DNA of 64,000 nt, from the NCBI RefSeq assembly GCF_002917925.1, contig NZ_PPFE01000011.1, positions 1 to 64,000 of the forward strand, given 5' to 3'. The position numbers were made by a program, and so were the translations under genes. Below are positions 1 through 8,298 of this stretch, piece by piece. The first letter of the stretch is position 1. The number at the start of each line of letters is the position of its first letter. The stretch is from Roseovarius confluentis (GTDB lineage Bacteria > Pseudomonadota > Alphaproteobacteria > Rhodobacterales > Rhodobacteraceae). The notes below the pieces were generated by a model. The model was given only the letters and a program-made list of their open reading frames with translations, did not search any database and was not told the DNA's origin.

Positions 1-967
1 GTGACTTGTGACAGTGGATCGCCCAGTCACCCAGATGGTCCGCGACGAACTCATAGGCGCGCATCGCGCCCACGGGGATGTCGATGCTCACCTCTGGCCA
101 TTGCGCTTCAGGCGACACCCAGCCGCCATCCGTGCAGGTGACCTTAAAGTCATAGCCGTGCATGTGGATGGGATGGTTTGTCATCGTCAGGTTGCCGACG
201 CGCACACGCACCCGGTCTCCCTTGTTGACTACCAGAGGATCGATGTCGGGGAAGATCCGGCTGTTCCAGGTCCACAAGTTAAAGTCGGTCATGGTCATGA
301 TGCGCGGCACGTAGGTGCCGGGATCAATGTCAAAGGCGTTGAGCATGATCAGGAAATCACGATCCACCGGCATGAACGTGGGGTCCTTGGGATGGACCAC
401 GAACATGCCCATCATCCCCATCGCCATCTGCACCATTTCATCGCCATGCGGGTGATACATGAAGGTGCCGGATTTGATCAGGTCAAACTCGTAGACGTAG
501 GTCTTGCCCGCCGGGATGCCGGGATGGCTCAGTCCGCTGACCCCGTCCATGCCGGAAGGCAGGATCATCCCGTGCCAATGAATCGTCGTCGCCTCGGGGA
601 GCTTGTTGGTGACGTAGATGCGGACCCGGTCACCTTCGACCGCTTCGATCGTTGGACCCGTGGACTGGCCGTTATAGCCCCACAAATGCGCGATCATTCC
701 ATCAGCGAGTTCGCGCTCGACCGGTTCGGCGACGAGGTGGAATTCCTTCACGCCGCCATTCATGCGGTGGGGCAGGGTCCAGCCGTTGAGCGTCACGACG
801 GGATTGTAATCTGGCCCGGAAGAGGGCCGCGGAGTAATCGCCGTCGCGGCAGTGTCCATTTGGGCCGCTTCTGGCAAGCCCATGTTTGTGGTCTTGCCCC
901 AAGCTTGAGAGGAGACGAGCGCCGCTCCTGCGGCGCCGGCCCCAAGTAATTGACGTCTATTGATCAT
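1..967 (-). CDS. Multicopper oxidase (CopA/CueO-like), C-terminus cut by window edge
   Basis: A periplasmic copper oxidase of the cupredoxin family, expected to oxidise Cu(I) or phenolics. About 322 codons are visible. The protein begins MINRRQLLGAGAAGAALV, a twin-arginine-like signal. The copper motifs run in order: IHWHGM (near residue 115), MYHPHGDEM, HPIHMHGYDF and, at the very edge, WAIHCHKS, the first part of the last type-1/trinuclear copper motif. The rest lies off the left end. It is first in line after the TolC-like gene, 12 bp away, so co-transcription is likely. A long open frame on the opposite strand is only its shadow. Confidence 0.93.
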   Translation of the reverse strand, partial: MINRRQLLGAGAAGAALVSSQAWGKTTNMGLPEAAQMDTAATAITPRPSSGPDYNPVVTLNGWTLPHRMNGGVKEFHLVAEPVERELADGMIAHLWGYNGQSTGPTIEAVEGDRVRIYVTNKLPEATTIHWHGMILPSGMDGVSGLSHPGIPAGKTYVYEFDLIKSGTFMYHPHGDEMVQMAMGMMGMFVVHPKDPTFMPVDRDFLIMLNAFDIDPGTYVPRIMTMTDFNLWTWNSRIFPDIDPLVVNKGDRVRVRVGNLTMTNHPIHMHGYDFKVTCTDGGWVSPEAQWPEVSIDIPVGAMRAYEFVADHLGDWAIHCHKS

Positions 968-979
968 GTCATATTCCTT

Positions 980-2440
980 TCAGTGCCCTGCGCCGCCACC
1001 GGCGGCAAGTGATACGCCCTCTCCATCGCCCATTCCGCCTGCGCCACCGCCGTATATGGCGGCAGTCAAGTTCGCTTGGGCCAAGTAGAAGTCACGCTTG
1101 GCATTGGCCGCCTCGAGCGAGGAACCAAGTTTTTCGCGCACATCCGTGAGCAATTCGAAGGTGTTGGTAATCATGCCGTTATAGGACAGCAGGCCTTCTT
1201 CCTCGATGGTCTTGCGCAGCGGCACAAGAACGTCGCGGTAGTGACGCGCAATCTTGTAAGATGCGTGATAAGCGGTCTCAGCAGAACGTGCTTCGGACCG
1301 CACATTGACCGCGCGCTCAGCCAGAACATTTGCCGCTTGAAGATACATCAGCTCGGCTTTGCGCATCCGCGCCTTGCCGGTGTCGTAAATCGGGATGGCG
1401 AACTCCAGCTCAATCTGCGGGGTAGTTTCAGTTTCAAGGTTACCGTCCTCTCTTTCCCGCTCTGCTTCGAAACCAGCGATGAGCTCGAGATCGGTCACAA
1501 GCCGCGTTTGATCGGTCAGCCCGAATGCAGCCGCCTGCGCTTCAAGCCCGAGTTTAGCGACCCGCAGGTCGAACCGGTTTCGAAGGGCTTTAGCTTCCAG
1601 GTTGGTGATTGGCCCAACCGACCTCGGGAGCGCTGGCAAAGCATCGGGCACGTAGTAATTCACTTCGGTGCCCCACAGCCCCATTAACCGCGTCAGATCT
1701 TCTTTGGCTTGGGTTGCATTCAGTCGGGCCTGTGCCAGCTGTCCAGCCAGCTCGGCATTGAACGCTTGTTCCCGCGCCTGACCGGCCTTGTTCAGCGCGC
1801 CGGTCTCGCCCAGCCGGGCCGCAAGTTCTGACCCGGCGTCGGAAGTGGCCTTGGCACGCTTGAGATACGTTACAGTTTCAAACGCAGCCACGGCGTTGAT
1901 CCACGCCATTCGCGTCTGGTTGGCAAGCGCAAGCGTGTCATTCACCGCATTCATCTGTGCGGCCCGAAAATTCGCATCTGCCAGCAGAACACGTTGCTTC
2001 CGCGTTTGCGCGTCAAGGATGTTCGCTCGAAACAACCCTTCTATCGCCCGGTAAGCGCCCAATTCCGCAGCTCCGATGCCAAGCACTCCGATTGCAACGA
2101 TCGGATTCTCCGGCGTTGATTCCTGCCAAGCCTCTGCAGCCGAAAGTCCGACATTGGCATAGGAGGCTTGCAGCCCCTTGTTGTTCAAGAGCGCGACCTG
2201 CACCGCCGTGTCTGCCGAGATCGTTCGTTGATGGACCATTGCGTGAACTTGTTTTTTCAATTCCGCGTTCTCGGCTTGGGTCTGCGCAAAAGCTGTTCTT
2301 TTGCCGATGGCCGCCGCGGTCTGGGTTGACACAATCGAAAACCCGGCTTTCTGGTCCGTGTAGGCATCTGGAACCGCCGTCGCGCATGCTGCCAGTGTCA
2401 TTGGCAGACCAAGCGCAAGTAAAGGTCTCGTCAAAATCAT
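980..2440 (-). CDS. TolC-family outer membrane efflux lipoprotein (CusC-like)
   Basis: 486 residues, the usual length for an outer-membrane channel of an RND or copper efflux system. I start at MILTRPLLALGLPMT because it gives a signal peptide ending in the lipobox LAAC, and because its ATG shares one base with the stop of the upstream lipoprotein gene. The open frame extends further upstream but that sequence is not signal-like. Long alpha-helical stretches (AETAYHASYKIARHY, ANAKRDFYLAQANLTAAIYG) match the TolC coiled-coil repeats. The tail is Gly-rich. No RND pump or membrane-fusion gene is in the window; these may lie to the left. Confidence 0.88.
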   Translation of the reverse strand: MILTRPLLALGLPMTLAACATAVPDAYTDQKAGFSIVSTQTAAAIGKRTAFAQTQAENAELKKQVHAMVHQRTISADTAVQVALLNNKGLQASYANVGLSAAEAWQESTPENPIVAIGVLGIGAAELGAYRAIEGLFRANILDAQTRKQRVLLADANFRAAQMNAVNDTLALANQTRMAWINAVAAFETVTYLKRAKATSDAGSELAARLGETGALNKAGQAREQAFNAELAGQLAQARLNATQAKEDLTRLMGLWGTEVNYYVPDALPALPRSVGPITNLEAKALRNRFDLRVAKLGLEAQAAAFGLTDQTRLVTDLELIAGFEAEREREDGNLETETTPQIELEFAIPIYDTGKARMRKAELMYLQAANVLAERAVNVRSEARSAETAYHASYKIARHYRDVLVPLRKTIEEEGLLSYNGMITNTFELLTDVREKLGSSLEAANAKRDFYLAQANLTAAIYGGGAGGMGDGEGVSLAAGGGAGH

Positions 2441-2661
2441 CAGTTTGCCTCCGATTGCTCTTCGTTGACCTCGCGCCAGTCGCGCGGTCCAGTTGGGCCG
2501 CGAAACGTGTACCCGGCCAGGGGGTTTTTGTAAGACAAGGGGGATGAGACTGTACCATTGAACGTAGCCTCTTGGCTGGCAACGCTCGGAAGCGGCGTGG
2601 GCTCTGACGTGCATGCCCCAAGCACGAGCGCAGATGCGCCCAGAAGTATAGCAATTTTCAT
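2440..2661 (-). CDS. Small lipoprotein upstream of the TolC-like gene
   Basis: 73 residues with a clean lipoprotein signal, MKIAILLGASALVLGACTS, cleaved before Cys17. The mature part is hydrophilic and carries no motif I recognise. Its stop overlaps the start of the TolC-like gene by one base, so the two are translationally coupled and probably act together at the outer membrane or in the periplasm. Function unknown. Confidence 0.75.
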   Translation of the reverse strand: MKIAILLGASALVLGACTSEPTPLPSVASQEATFNGTVSSPLSYKNPLAGYTFRGPTGPRDWREVNEEQSEAN

Positions 2662-2744
2662 TAGTTTAGACCTGACTTATTGAGAAATTCGAGAACGCTT
2701 TGCAGGCGCACTCAGAAGATCCACATACCGGATCGGCGGCTAAG

Positions 2745-3143
2745 TCAGACTCGTGGTGGGCGTTGCGGGCTGTCCGGTTCGAACGATACGATCAGGCGGT
2801 CGACAGCCACGTGACGCGCGCTTGGCTCGTCGCGCGACCGGATCACGTTTCTTTCATCGAGAACAACCGAAAAGCAGAAGCCGTTGCAGCATTGAATCCC
2901 GTCATGTTCGTCATCCGCGTTTGCAACGTGTTCGCTTTCTCCGCAATGAGTTGCGGTGGAATGGCCGTGACCACTATCGTTTAATTCAGACATCGTTTCG
3001 GCGCTATGATCTGTGCCAACCGGCTCGCCATGTCCGCCCATCTGAGCATGTAGAGCAGACGACGGAACTGTAGCCAAAGCAAGCACACAGATGATACCAA
3101 GCATCATCTGACGCAATCTTGAAATGGTGAGAGCGATCCTCAT
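2745..3143 (-). CDS. Small exported His/Cys-containing protein, metal-associated
   Basis: 132 residues. An N-terminal signal (hydrophobic residues about 12-33, ending SALHAQ) precedes a His-rich segment with several HGH, HC and EH pairs and a CCNGFC cluster near residues 85-90, so it can bind metal. The last residues are QRPPRV; a second His-rich protein in this island (11807-12166) also ends RPPRV, which suggests one family, perhaps related to DUF2946 or CopL-type proteins. No Shine-Dalgarno sequence precedes the ATG and a promoter ends about 7 bp upstream, so the mRNA may be leaderless. Function inferred from composition and context only. Confidence 0.7.
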   Translation of the reverse strand: MRIALTISRLRQMMLGIICVLALATVPSSALHAQMGGHGEPVGTDHSAETMSELNDSGHGHSTATHCGESEHVANADDEHDGIQCCNGFCFSVVLDERNVIRSRDEPSARHVAVDRLIVSFEPDSPQRPPRV

Positions 3144-3150
3144 AGTAAGT

Positions 3151-3179
3151 TAAATGTATCATGGAGAGCATTTTGTCAA
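3151..3179 (-). promoter_or_regulatory. Promoter of the small His-rich gene
   Basis: Reading on the minus strand: TTGACA, a 17-bp spacer, then CATTTA. The start ATG at 3143 lies 7 bp past the -10. An AAATG/CATTT dyad fills the spacer, a place where MerR-type regulators bind, but the arms are short and do not match the CueR consensus. Confidence 0.45.
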
Positions 3180-3209
3180 CGTTTCCATCCTTTGAAAACT
3201 GTGACCTGA

Positions 3210-3521
3210 GCCCCGACTCCCCTCCAACCATTTGGAGAATCCGCAGGTTACGGCAAGATCTATCGCTTCGGAGAGGCCTTCGCGGGTATCCTCATGGTCG
3301 CCGGAGCGCTCACCTGGCTTTCGGCACCCGTGGCCTTGTTCATCGGCACCGTAGGTGCGGTATCGGTATTCAAGGCGGTCTACATCGACAAGCGCGAGTT
3401 GAAATGCGCCTGCGTCGGCGGTGACAGCAACGTGCCGCTGGGGTTCGTCTCGCTCACCGAAAACGTCATGATGGTGGTGATGGGGATCTGGATGCCGATC
3501 CGGGTCTACCTGATCGGCTGA
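3210..3521 (+). pseudogene. C-terminal fragment of a MauE/DoxX-like redox membrane protein
   Basis: The frame downstream of a stop at 3207 encodes two or three hydrophobic segments and the segments KCACVGGDSNVPLGFVS and LTENVMMVVMGIWM, the C-terminal signature of MauE/DoxX-type membrane proteins found in copper and mercury loci. Family members are about 150-200 residues; only about 100 codons remain and there is no convincing start (the first ATG, 3294, lies inside a membrane helix). The fragment starts where the minus-strand copper genes end, so this is probably a recombination scar. Confidence 0.7.
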
Positions 3522-3624
3522 CGGCCCCGCGACCTCTACAGGGGCGCGGCGTGTACGACCTATTTGAGTGGTGGAGATGATCCCCACTTACCAACCATCA
3601 CGCCAAGAGCTGGTTCGAGGTTCG

Positions 3625-4365
3625 TCAGCCGATTGTCGCGAGAAAGGGAAACGTCCCCAGCAGCCAATAGGCAAACCGTGACAATTGCCCGGTCATGATG
3701 GCAACTCCCATGATGATCATGGCAATACCCGCGCCCTTGTAGAGCCAGCGGCCGGCCTTGCCGATCTGCCTTACCCGCGCGGCGATGGCGTCGGTGAAGA
3801 GCGCCGCCAGCAGGAAGGGCACCCCTAGACCAGCGGAATAGATCGACAGCAGCCAGATGCCGTCCGCCATGCCGCCGGAGGTCGAACTGAGTGTCAGGAT
3901 CGCGCCGAGGATCGGTCCGATGCAAGGTGTCCAGCCAAAGGCGAAGGCCAGTCCCAGCACGTATGCCCCGAGCGGGCGACCGCCGGGAATGTCGAGATTG
4001 AAACGGGTATCGCGCGAGAACGCATTGAGACGAAAGACACCCAGCATGACCAGTCCGAACAGAATGATGATCGCGCCGCCGAGATAGTTCAGCTCGGTGC
4101 GCCATGTCAGCAGCAGGGATCCGAGCGCACTGGCCCCAGCCCCGAGTGCGACGAAGACTGTCGAAAAGCCCAAGACAAAGCAGGCGCTCAACCCGAGCGC
4201 CCCGGCGCGCGCCCGCAGGCCGACCGAACGCGTCGTGCGCAAATCCGGCTGGCCCGCAATATAGGAGACATAGCCCGGCACCAGCGGCAGGACGCAGGGC
4301 GACAGGAACGAAATGGCCCCCGCCAGAAAGGCCGCGAAAATGCCGATGCCGGAGATATCCGTCAT
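3625..4365 (-). CDS. ccdA: CcdA-type thiol-disulfide transporter membrane protein
   Basis: 246 residues, about six membrane helices. It carries reducing electrons across the inner membrane to periplasmic thioredoxins. The two redox cysteines sit in the family motifs SPCVLPLVPGY (Cys24) and GWTPCIGP (Cys148). Its ATG overlaps the stop of the upstream membrane gene (ATGA), making it the last member of a long, tightly coupled operon that also encodes SCO1, TlpA-like and CcmG-like proteins. CcdA can keep those CxxC proteins reduced, which copper insertion or cytochrome assembly needs. Confidence 0.93.
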   Translation of the reverse strand: MTDISGIGIFAAFLAGAISFLSPCVLPLVPGYVSYIAGQPDLRTTRSVGLRARAGALGLSACFVLGFSTVFVALGAGASALGSLLLTWRTELNYLGGAIIILFGLVMLGVFRLNAFSRDTRFNLDIPGGRPLGAYVLGLAFAFGWTPCIGPILGAILTLSSTSGGMADGIWLLSIYSAGLGVPFLLAALFTDAIAARVRQIGKAGRWLYKGAGIAMIIMGVAIMTGQLSRFAYWLLGTFPFLATIG

Positions 4366-4853
4366 TTTTCACGATCGGTGTTGAAGGGCCGCAGGGCCCA
4401 CCAGAACGCGGTCAGCGGGATCACGATCCATTGCAGCACAGGTGACAGGCCCGCATCAAGGATCGGAATGATCGGCATCAGGTCCGAATAGGCCCAGGCC
4501 GCGCGGATCACAATGTTGAGCCATTCACTGAACAGCGTGTATCCCAGCCCGAATACCACCGTCAGGACAGTCACAGACCGCCGCGTGGAGGCAACCAGGG
4601 GCCAGCCCCGGCCCGACAGCATGAGCGCAAGCATCAGCGTGCTCATGGCGATCAGGATATCGCCACCCGTGCAATGGACGGCTGCGAAGACAATCTCCCC
4701 CCAAGTGCCCTCTTTCCAGATCGTGTAGAGCGGCATATGTGCGAACTCCCAGATCAGATTGGCCGGGATTATTACCGAAAAATACCGACGCAGAGCTGTC
4801 AGGGAGATTCCGTCTGTCGAGGACAGCCTGACGCCAGTCGCGACGACACTCAT
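4362..4853 (-). CDS. Uncharacterised multi-helix membrane protein in the copper operon
   Basis: 163 residues with four or five hydrophobic helices. I start at MSVVATGVRL because its ATG overlaps the stop of the SCO1 gene (ATGA); an earlier in-frame ATG would overlap more. A conserved-looking loop reads ANLIWEFAHMPLYTIW and another VHCTGGDILIAM, with a His-Cys pair next to a membrane segment that could bind copper. I do not recognise the family with certainty. Its place between SCO1 and CcdA implies a role in copper or redox handling at the inner membrane. Confidence 0.75.
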   Translation of the reverse strand: MSVVATGVRLSSTDGISLTALRRYFSVIIPANLIWEFAHMPLYTIWKEGTWGEIVFAAVHCTGGDILIAMSTLMLALMLSGRGWPLVASTRRSVTVLTVVFGLGYTLFSEWLNIVIRAAWAYSDLMPIIPILDAGLSPVLQWIVIPLTAFWWALRPFNTDREK

Positions 4854-5548
4854 TGAAACACACCTGTCAGCCGGTCCCACCAGCTGGGCTCCCGGCGTCG
4901 ATGTTGGTCGTTGTTGATCAACTCGCTGACGTAGAGGATCAGGTTCACGTTCTTGAAGTCCATGCCATGGAATTTTGCGGCGAACCGTCCGCCGATGTCC
5001 ACGACATGGGTGACCGCTCCGTGCATCATCGTGTCGCTGTCGGCAGTCATCGTGAACTCCATCCCATATTCCCGCGCGAGAAGGCGCGTTACGTCATCAG
5101 ATTGATGAGGCTGCTTGGTCAAAATGACCCAGTTGCTCGTGTCGAGTCCATGCCGATCCGCGTAATCGCGCAGCAGGTCCGGCGTGTCATTCACCGGATC
5201 GGTCGTGATCGAGATGAACTGTACCAAATCTTTCATCGGCCCGTCGTTGATCGAGGCCTGAATGGCCCCGATCTTTTGGGAGTGGAGCGGGCAGATATCC
5301 GGGCAATTGGCGTAGATGAAGTGCAGGATGACCACCTTGTCGCCGAAGTCCGACAAGCGCACAGTATTCCCCTCGGAATCCCGCAACTCGAAATCCGGAG
5401 CCTGCGCTGCATCGATGGCTTGGAAGTAGGGTTCCATCTCGAACATACGTGCATCCAGGTTTTCACCCGGATGATTGGCGAAGGCCGGAGACGAAATCGT
5501 GGTCGCAAGTATCGCCAAGGCTGCGCGACGGGTCAGAAAACTGTTCAA
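4850..5548 (-). CDS. SCO1/SenC family copper chaperone
   Basis: 232 residues with a signal or anchor (LTRRAALAILATTISSPAFA). The thioredoxin-like fold carries the copper ligands of the SCO family: Cys82 and Cys86 in CPDIC and His176 in MMHGAVTH. SCO proteins deliver copper to the CuA site of cytochrome oxidase or act as thiol reductases in copper stress. It overlaps its neighbours on both sides by ATGA junctions, so the operon is translationally coupled. Confidence 0.93.
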   Translation of the reverse strand: MNSFLTRRAALAILATTISSPAFANHPGENLDARMFEMEPYFQAIDAAQAPDFELRDSEGNTVRLSDFGDKVVILHFIYANCPDICPLHSQKIGAIQASINDGPMKDLVQFISITTDPVNDTPDLLRDYADRHGLDTSNWVILTKQPHQSDDVTRLLAREYGMEFTMTADSDTMMHGAVTHVVDIGGRFAAKFHGMDFKNVNLILYVSELINNDQHRRREPSWWDRLTGVFQ

Positions 5549-5844
5549 GTGTCGCCTCTTTCAGTTTGAATGGGATTGGCTGTTTTCGCATCCTTACATT
5601 GTCCGCCGGACCCGCCCTTCATGCATAAACCGAGACCGCACATCGCAGCGCAGGGGGCCAGCGAGACCAGAACAGGCGCGAGCCCGATCGCGGTGAGCCA
5701 TCCCCAGTTCAGCGCCATGCCACCCCCCATGACCGTTGCCGCACCGACGAAAAGCAATCGCCTGCGCGTCAACAACGGGGGCCTGTTGCCAGCACTGGAA
5801 ATGCCTGAAGTGGCTGCGTCGCTGGACGGTATTACGTCGGTCAT
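5545..5844 (-). CDS. Small Cys-rich membrane protein upstream of SCO1
   Basis: 99 residues. Two hydrophobic segments (LLFVGAATVMGGGMAL and WLTAIGLAPVLVSLAPCAAM) are followed by a Cys cluster, PCAAMCGLGLCMKGGSGGQC, suited to metal binding at the membrane face. The stop overlaps the SCO1 start. Not a family I can name; the layout (two helices then CxxxCxxxxC) suggests a metal relay or sensor. Confidence 0.7.
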   Translation of the reverse strand: MTDVIPSSDAATSGISSAGNRPPLLTRRRLLFVGAATVMGGGMALNWGWLTAIGLAPVLVSLAPCAAMCGLGLCMKGGSGGQCKDAKTANPIQTERGDT

Positions 5845-5925
5845 CCGAAAAATCCTTTCTATGTTAGTGAGATAGTCATTCCGGTAACTGGAAGGTCAAG
5901 GGTGAGGGAACGTCTTCTGGGGAAC

Positions 5926-6438
5926 TCATTCGATAAATCCGCGCAGAAAGGACACCATTTCGGGGTCGTCCCATTCGGCTGGTCCGACCAGTCGCCCGAG
6001 CTCCCGCCCCTGCGCGTCGATCAGGATCGTCGTCGGCAGGCCAACGGTGCGCAGCGCGGTCATCGAAAGCATGGTCTGGTCGACATACATATTGAGATTG
6101 GTGACACCGATCTCGTCGTAGAAACGCCGAACGATTTGTGATCCGGCCCGGTCGATGGAAAGGGCAACCACTTCGAAGTCGTCGCCGCCAAGTTCCGCCT
6201 GGAGCGCATCCAGCGTCGGCATCTCTTCGCGGCAGGGGACGCACCAGGTTGCCCAGACGTTCACGAGGATCACCTTGCCGCGAAAGTCCTCCATGTCCCC
6301 ACGGCTGCCGTCTTCTTTCTCGTAGCGCACATTGGCGACGGGCTGCGGGGTATCGTGCAGGGCGAACCCCTGCGGTCCGGCAAACGCCGTGCCGACGGAC
6401 AGTGCCCAAGCGATCAGCGCCGGTTTCAGATGTTTCAT
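5926..6438 (-). CDS. TlpA-like periplasmic thioredoxin
   Basis: 170 residues with a cleavable signal (to about residue 20, TAFA). The thioredoxin active site is WATWCVPCRE (Cys66, Cys69), with the cis-proline region VGLPTTILID. TlpA-like proteins reduce periplasmic thiols such as those of SCO proteins or apocytochromes and are themselves reduced by CcdA, which this operon encodes. Its ATG lies within the last codons of the CcmG-like gene (4-bp overlap). Confidence 0.92.
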   Translation of the reverse strand: MKHLKPALIAWALSVGTAFAGPQGFALHDTPQPVANVRYEKEDGSRGDMEDFRGKVILVNVWATWCVPCREEMPTLDALQAELGGDDFEVVALSIDRAGSQIVRRFYDEIGVTNLNMYVDQTMLSMTALRTVGLPTTILIDAQGRELGRLVGPAEWDDPEMVSFLRGFIE

Positions 6439-7028
6439 GGCGTTGTCTCCTTGGCGGATTGGGTGTTCAGATCACGGACGATCGGCAATAGGGTTTCTTC
6501 CAGGATTGACCGCGTAATCGGACCGACATGGCGGTAGGCGATGGTGCCATCGGCGATGACGTAGGTTTCGGGCACGCCATAGACGCCCCATTCGATACCG
6601 GCGCGTCCGTTGATATCGGCCCCAATGCGCGCGTAGGGATCGCCCAATTCGTCGAGCCAGGCGCGCGCCTGATCGGGCGGGTCCTTGTAGTTGATTCCGT
6701 AGAGCGGCACCTCACCGGTTGCGTTCAACTCCATGAACAGCGGATGTTCGGCACGGCAGGGCACACACCACGAGGCAAAGACGTTCACCAGTGACACGTG
6801 TCCGATCAGGTCCTGCGTCGAAAGACCTTCTTCTCGGCCAAGCACCGGGGGCAGCGCGAAGTCGGGCACGGGTTTGCCGAGAAGTGCCGACGGCAAGTCG
6901 TCGCCACCCTTGAAAAGCCCCCAACTGAACAGGACCATGAGGGCAAAAGCTATCAGCGGCACCAGCACGAACCTGGAGATACTGCGCCGCGACACAGGGT
7001 CGGCATTTCCCTCGACCTCTTCCGTCAT
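6435..7028 (-). CDS. CcmG/DsbE-like thiol-disulfide oxidoreductase
   Basis: 197 residues anchored by one N-terminal helix (about residues 19-37). The active site is FASWCVPCRAEHP (Cys88, Cys91), followed by NYKDPP and YGVPETYVID-type segments typical of CcmG. In cytochrome c maturation CcmG reduces the apocytochrome haem-binding cysteines. The gene directly follows a cytochrome c gene and overlaps it by 4 bp. A second, chromosomal ccm set is assumed, since no haem lyase genes are present. Confidence 0.92.
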   Translation of the reverse strand: MTEEVEGNADPVSRRSISRFVLVPLIAFALMVLFSWGLFKGGDDLPSALLGKPVPDFALPPVLGREEGLSTQDLIGHVSLVNVFASWCVPCRAEHPLFMELNATGEVPLYGINYKDPPDQARAWLDELGDPYARIGADINGRAGIEWGVYGVPETYVIADGTIAYRHVGPITRSILEETLLPIVRDLNTQSAKETTP

Positions 7029-7450
7029 GGCTGCGCCTGCTCATCGGCAAGGGATCGGCTTTCCTGCGACGCGCGGATCCGGTCGGGCCATGTGCTCTTG
7101 ATGTAGTCAATGATCCCCGTGATCTCATTGTCTGTCAGCACATCCTCATATCCGGGCATGTCGCTTTCGTACCCGTTCCCGACAATCGCCGCCGGCCCGC
7201 GTTTCACGATGTCGAGCAATACGCGGTCGGGGTGATGCCAGGTATGGCCGGAGGCGTCGTGCGGCGGGGCAGGCAACTTGCCGTTCGGCAATCGTGTGCG
7301 CCAATCTGGTTGCCCCTCCAGGTTCGCCCCATGGCAACTGGCACAATTTTCTTGATAAAGGCGCTCGCCCATGAGCACGTCGCTCTGCGCCGCTACTGGC
7401 AAAACCGTTGTGGCGAGCAAGACCGCAGCGAGCCTAATGGTGTTTTTCAC
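7025..7450 (-). CDS. Class I cytochrome c
   Basis: 141 residues with a signal peptide (to about residue 21, PVAAQ). The haem motif is CASCH at residues 36-40 and the methionine ligand is probably in SDMPGYEDVLTD, the usual segment before the C-terminal helix. It starts at GTG, 16 bp inside the end of the small membrane gene upstream, so coupling is likely. It may carry electrons to or from the multicopper oxidases or serve copper-stress respiration. Confidence 0.92.
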   Translation of the reverse strand: MKNTIRLAAVLLATTVLPVAAQSDVLMGERLYQENCASCHGANLEGQPDWRTRLPNGKLPAPPHDASGHTWHHPDRVLLDIVKRGPAAIVGNGYESDMPGYEDVLTDNEITGIIDYIKSTWPDRIRASQESRSLADEQAQP

Positions 7451-7592
7451 GGCACTTCCGCATTCTTGTTACGAACCACATACAGAGAATGAAAAGTGCC
7501 GCCAGCAACGACAGGACAAGCAGGACGCAAAGCGCCCAGGCCAATCCCATCGACAACAGGCTGTCGCCACTGCTGGCATCCTCAATCCGCAT
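7434..7592 (-). CDS. Tiny single-helix membrane protein (52 residues)
   Basis: It begins MRIEDASSGDSLLSMGLAWA and has one long hydrophobic helix (about residues 15-43), ending in a basic tail MRKCREKHH. The stop lies 16 bp inside the cytochrome c gene, and the start lies 12 bp after the stop of another tiny membrane gene, so all three are in one operon. No family recognised; coding potential rests on tight packing and helix shape. Confidence 0.6.
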   Translation of the reverse strand: MRIEDASSGDSLLSMGLAWALCVLLVLSLLAALFILCMWFVTRMRKCREKHH

Positions 7593-7604
7593 TCTGGCAC
7601 ATTT

Positions 7605-7739
7605 CTATTTCCCGCTGTCCGAGCGGATGTATTTGACCAAGGCGATCGCCGCGAGCACCAGCACACCCACGATCAGCAACCAGACGAGGCCCATCGCAAT
7701 CATCATGCCGCCGCCCATCATTCCACCGTCCATCATCAT
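7605..7739 (-). CDS. Tiny Met-rich single-helix membrane protein (44 residues)
   Basis: The N-terminus is Met-rich (MMMDGGMMGGGMMIAMG), then one helix and a basic tail KYIRSDSGK. I start at the ATG nine bases after an AAAGG ribosome-binding site; an ATG three codons earlier is too close to it. Clustered methionines suit Cu(I) binding. Similar Met-rich mini-proteins occur in copper loci of Rhodobacterales (recollection, not searched). Confidence 0.65.
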   Translation of the reverse strand: MMMDGGMMGGGMMIAMGLVWLLIVGVLVLAAIALVKYIRSDSGK

Positions 7740-7805
7740 GCATTCCATCCTTTGCTTTCCCTTGAAGCCGGTCTGGCACGGGTTCGCACCAGACCGCGCG
7801 ATAGA

Positions 7806-8279
7806 TCATTCGACCGCATATACGGTCGGGCTCACACCTTCCTCGACGGTGTAAATCTTGAAGGGCTCCTGTTTCGCACCGCCCATACCCGGCGACCCCA
7901 ATGGCATGCCGGGAAGAGTCACACCGGCAATTTCCGGGCGCTCTTCCAGCAGCCTGTTGACGACATTGATCGGCACGTGGCCGCTGACAACGTATTCGTC
8001 CAAAGAGGCTGCATGGCAGCCTTGGAAGTCATCCGGGATGCCCGCATCGCGGCTAATCTGCGCCAGATCGTGGGTCGGCTTCACCTCCACCGTGAAACCG
8101 TTCTCGCGCAGATAGTCCGCGTAACTCTCGCAACATCCGCATTGTGGGTTCTTGTAGAGCGTGACCTCCTGCGCCGCGGCAGGCGCGGCATTCAGGCTCA
8201 TCGCAAGGACGGCGACGGTACCTGCCGTGCCGAGGCTGGCAAATCCAAGTATCTTCTTCATCGGTTCATTCATTTTCAT
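7806..8279 (-). CDS. DUF411 family periplasmic metal-binding protein
   Basis: 157 residues. A signal peptide (MKKILGFASLGTAGTV... ending AAAQ) precedes the DUF411 core, beginning TLYKNPQCGCCESYADYL with the CGCC metal site, then CHAA and a GHVP segment typical of the family. DUF411 proteins occur in copper-resistance clusters and are thought to bind or move copper. Start taken at MKMNEPMKK, behind an AGGA; the ATG two codons later is equally possible. It follows the multicopper oxidase gene by 19 bp. Confidence 0.88.
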   Translation of the reverse strand: MKMNEPMKKILGFASLGTAGTVAVLAMSLNAAPAAAQEVTLYKNPQCGCCESYADYLRENGFTVEVKPTHDLAQISRDAGIPDDFQGCHAASLDEYVVSGHVPINVVNRLLEERPEIAGVTLPGMPLGSPGMGGAKQEPFKIYTVEEGVSPTVYAVE

Positions 8280-8298
8280 GGTCCTAAGTGTGTGAGTT

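Noticed and set aside
8..949. 313-codon open frame on the plus strand
   Set aside because: It lies exactly opposite the first multicopper oxidase, whose copper motifs are clear; the plus-strand product has no signal or motif. It is a shadow of GC-rich codon use.
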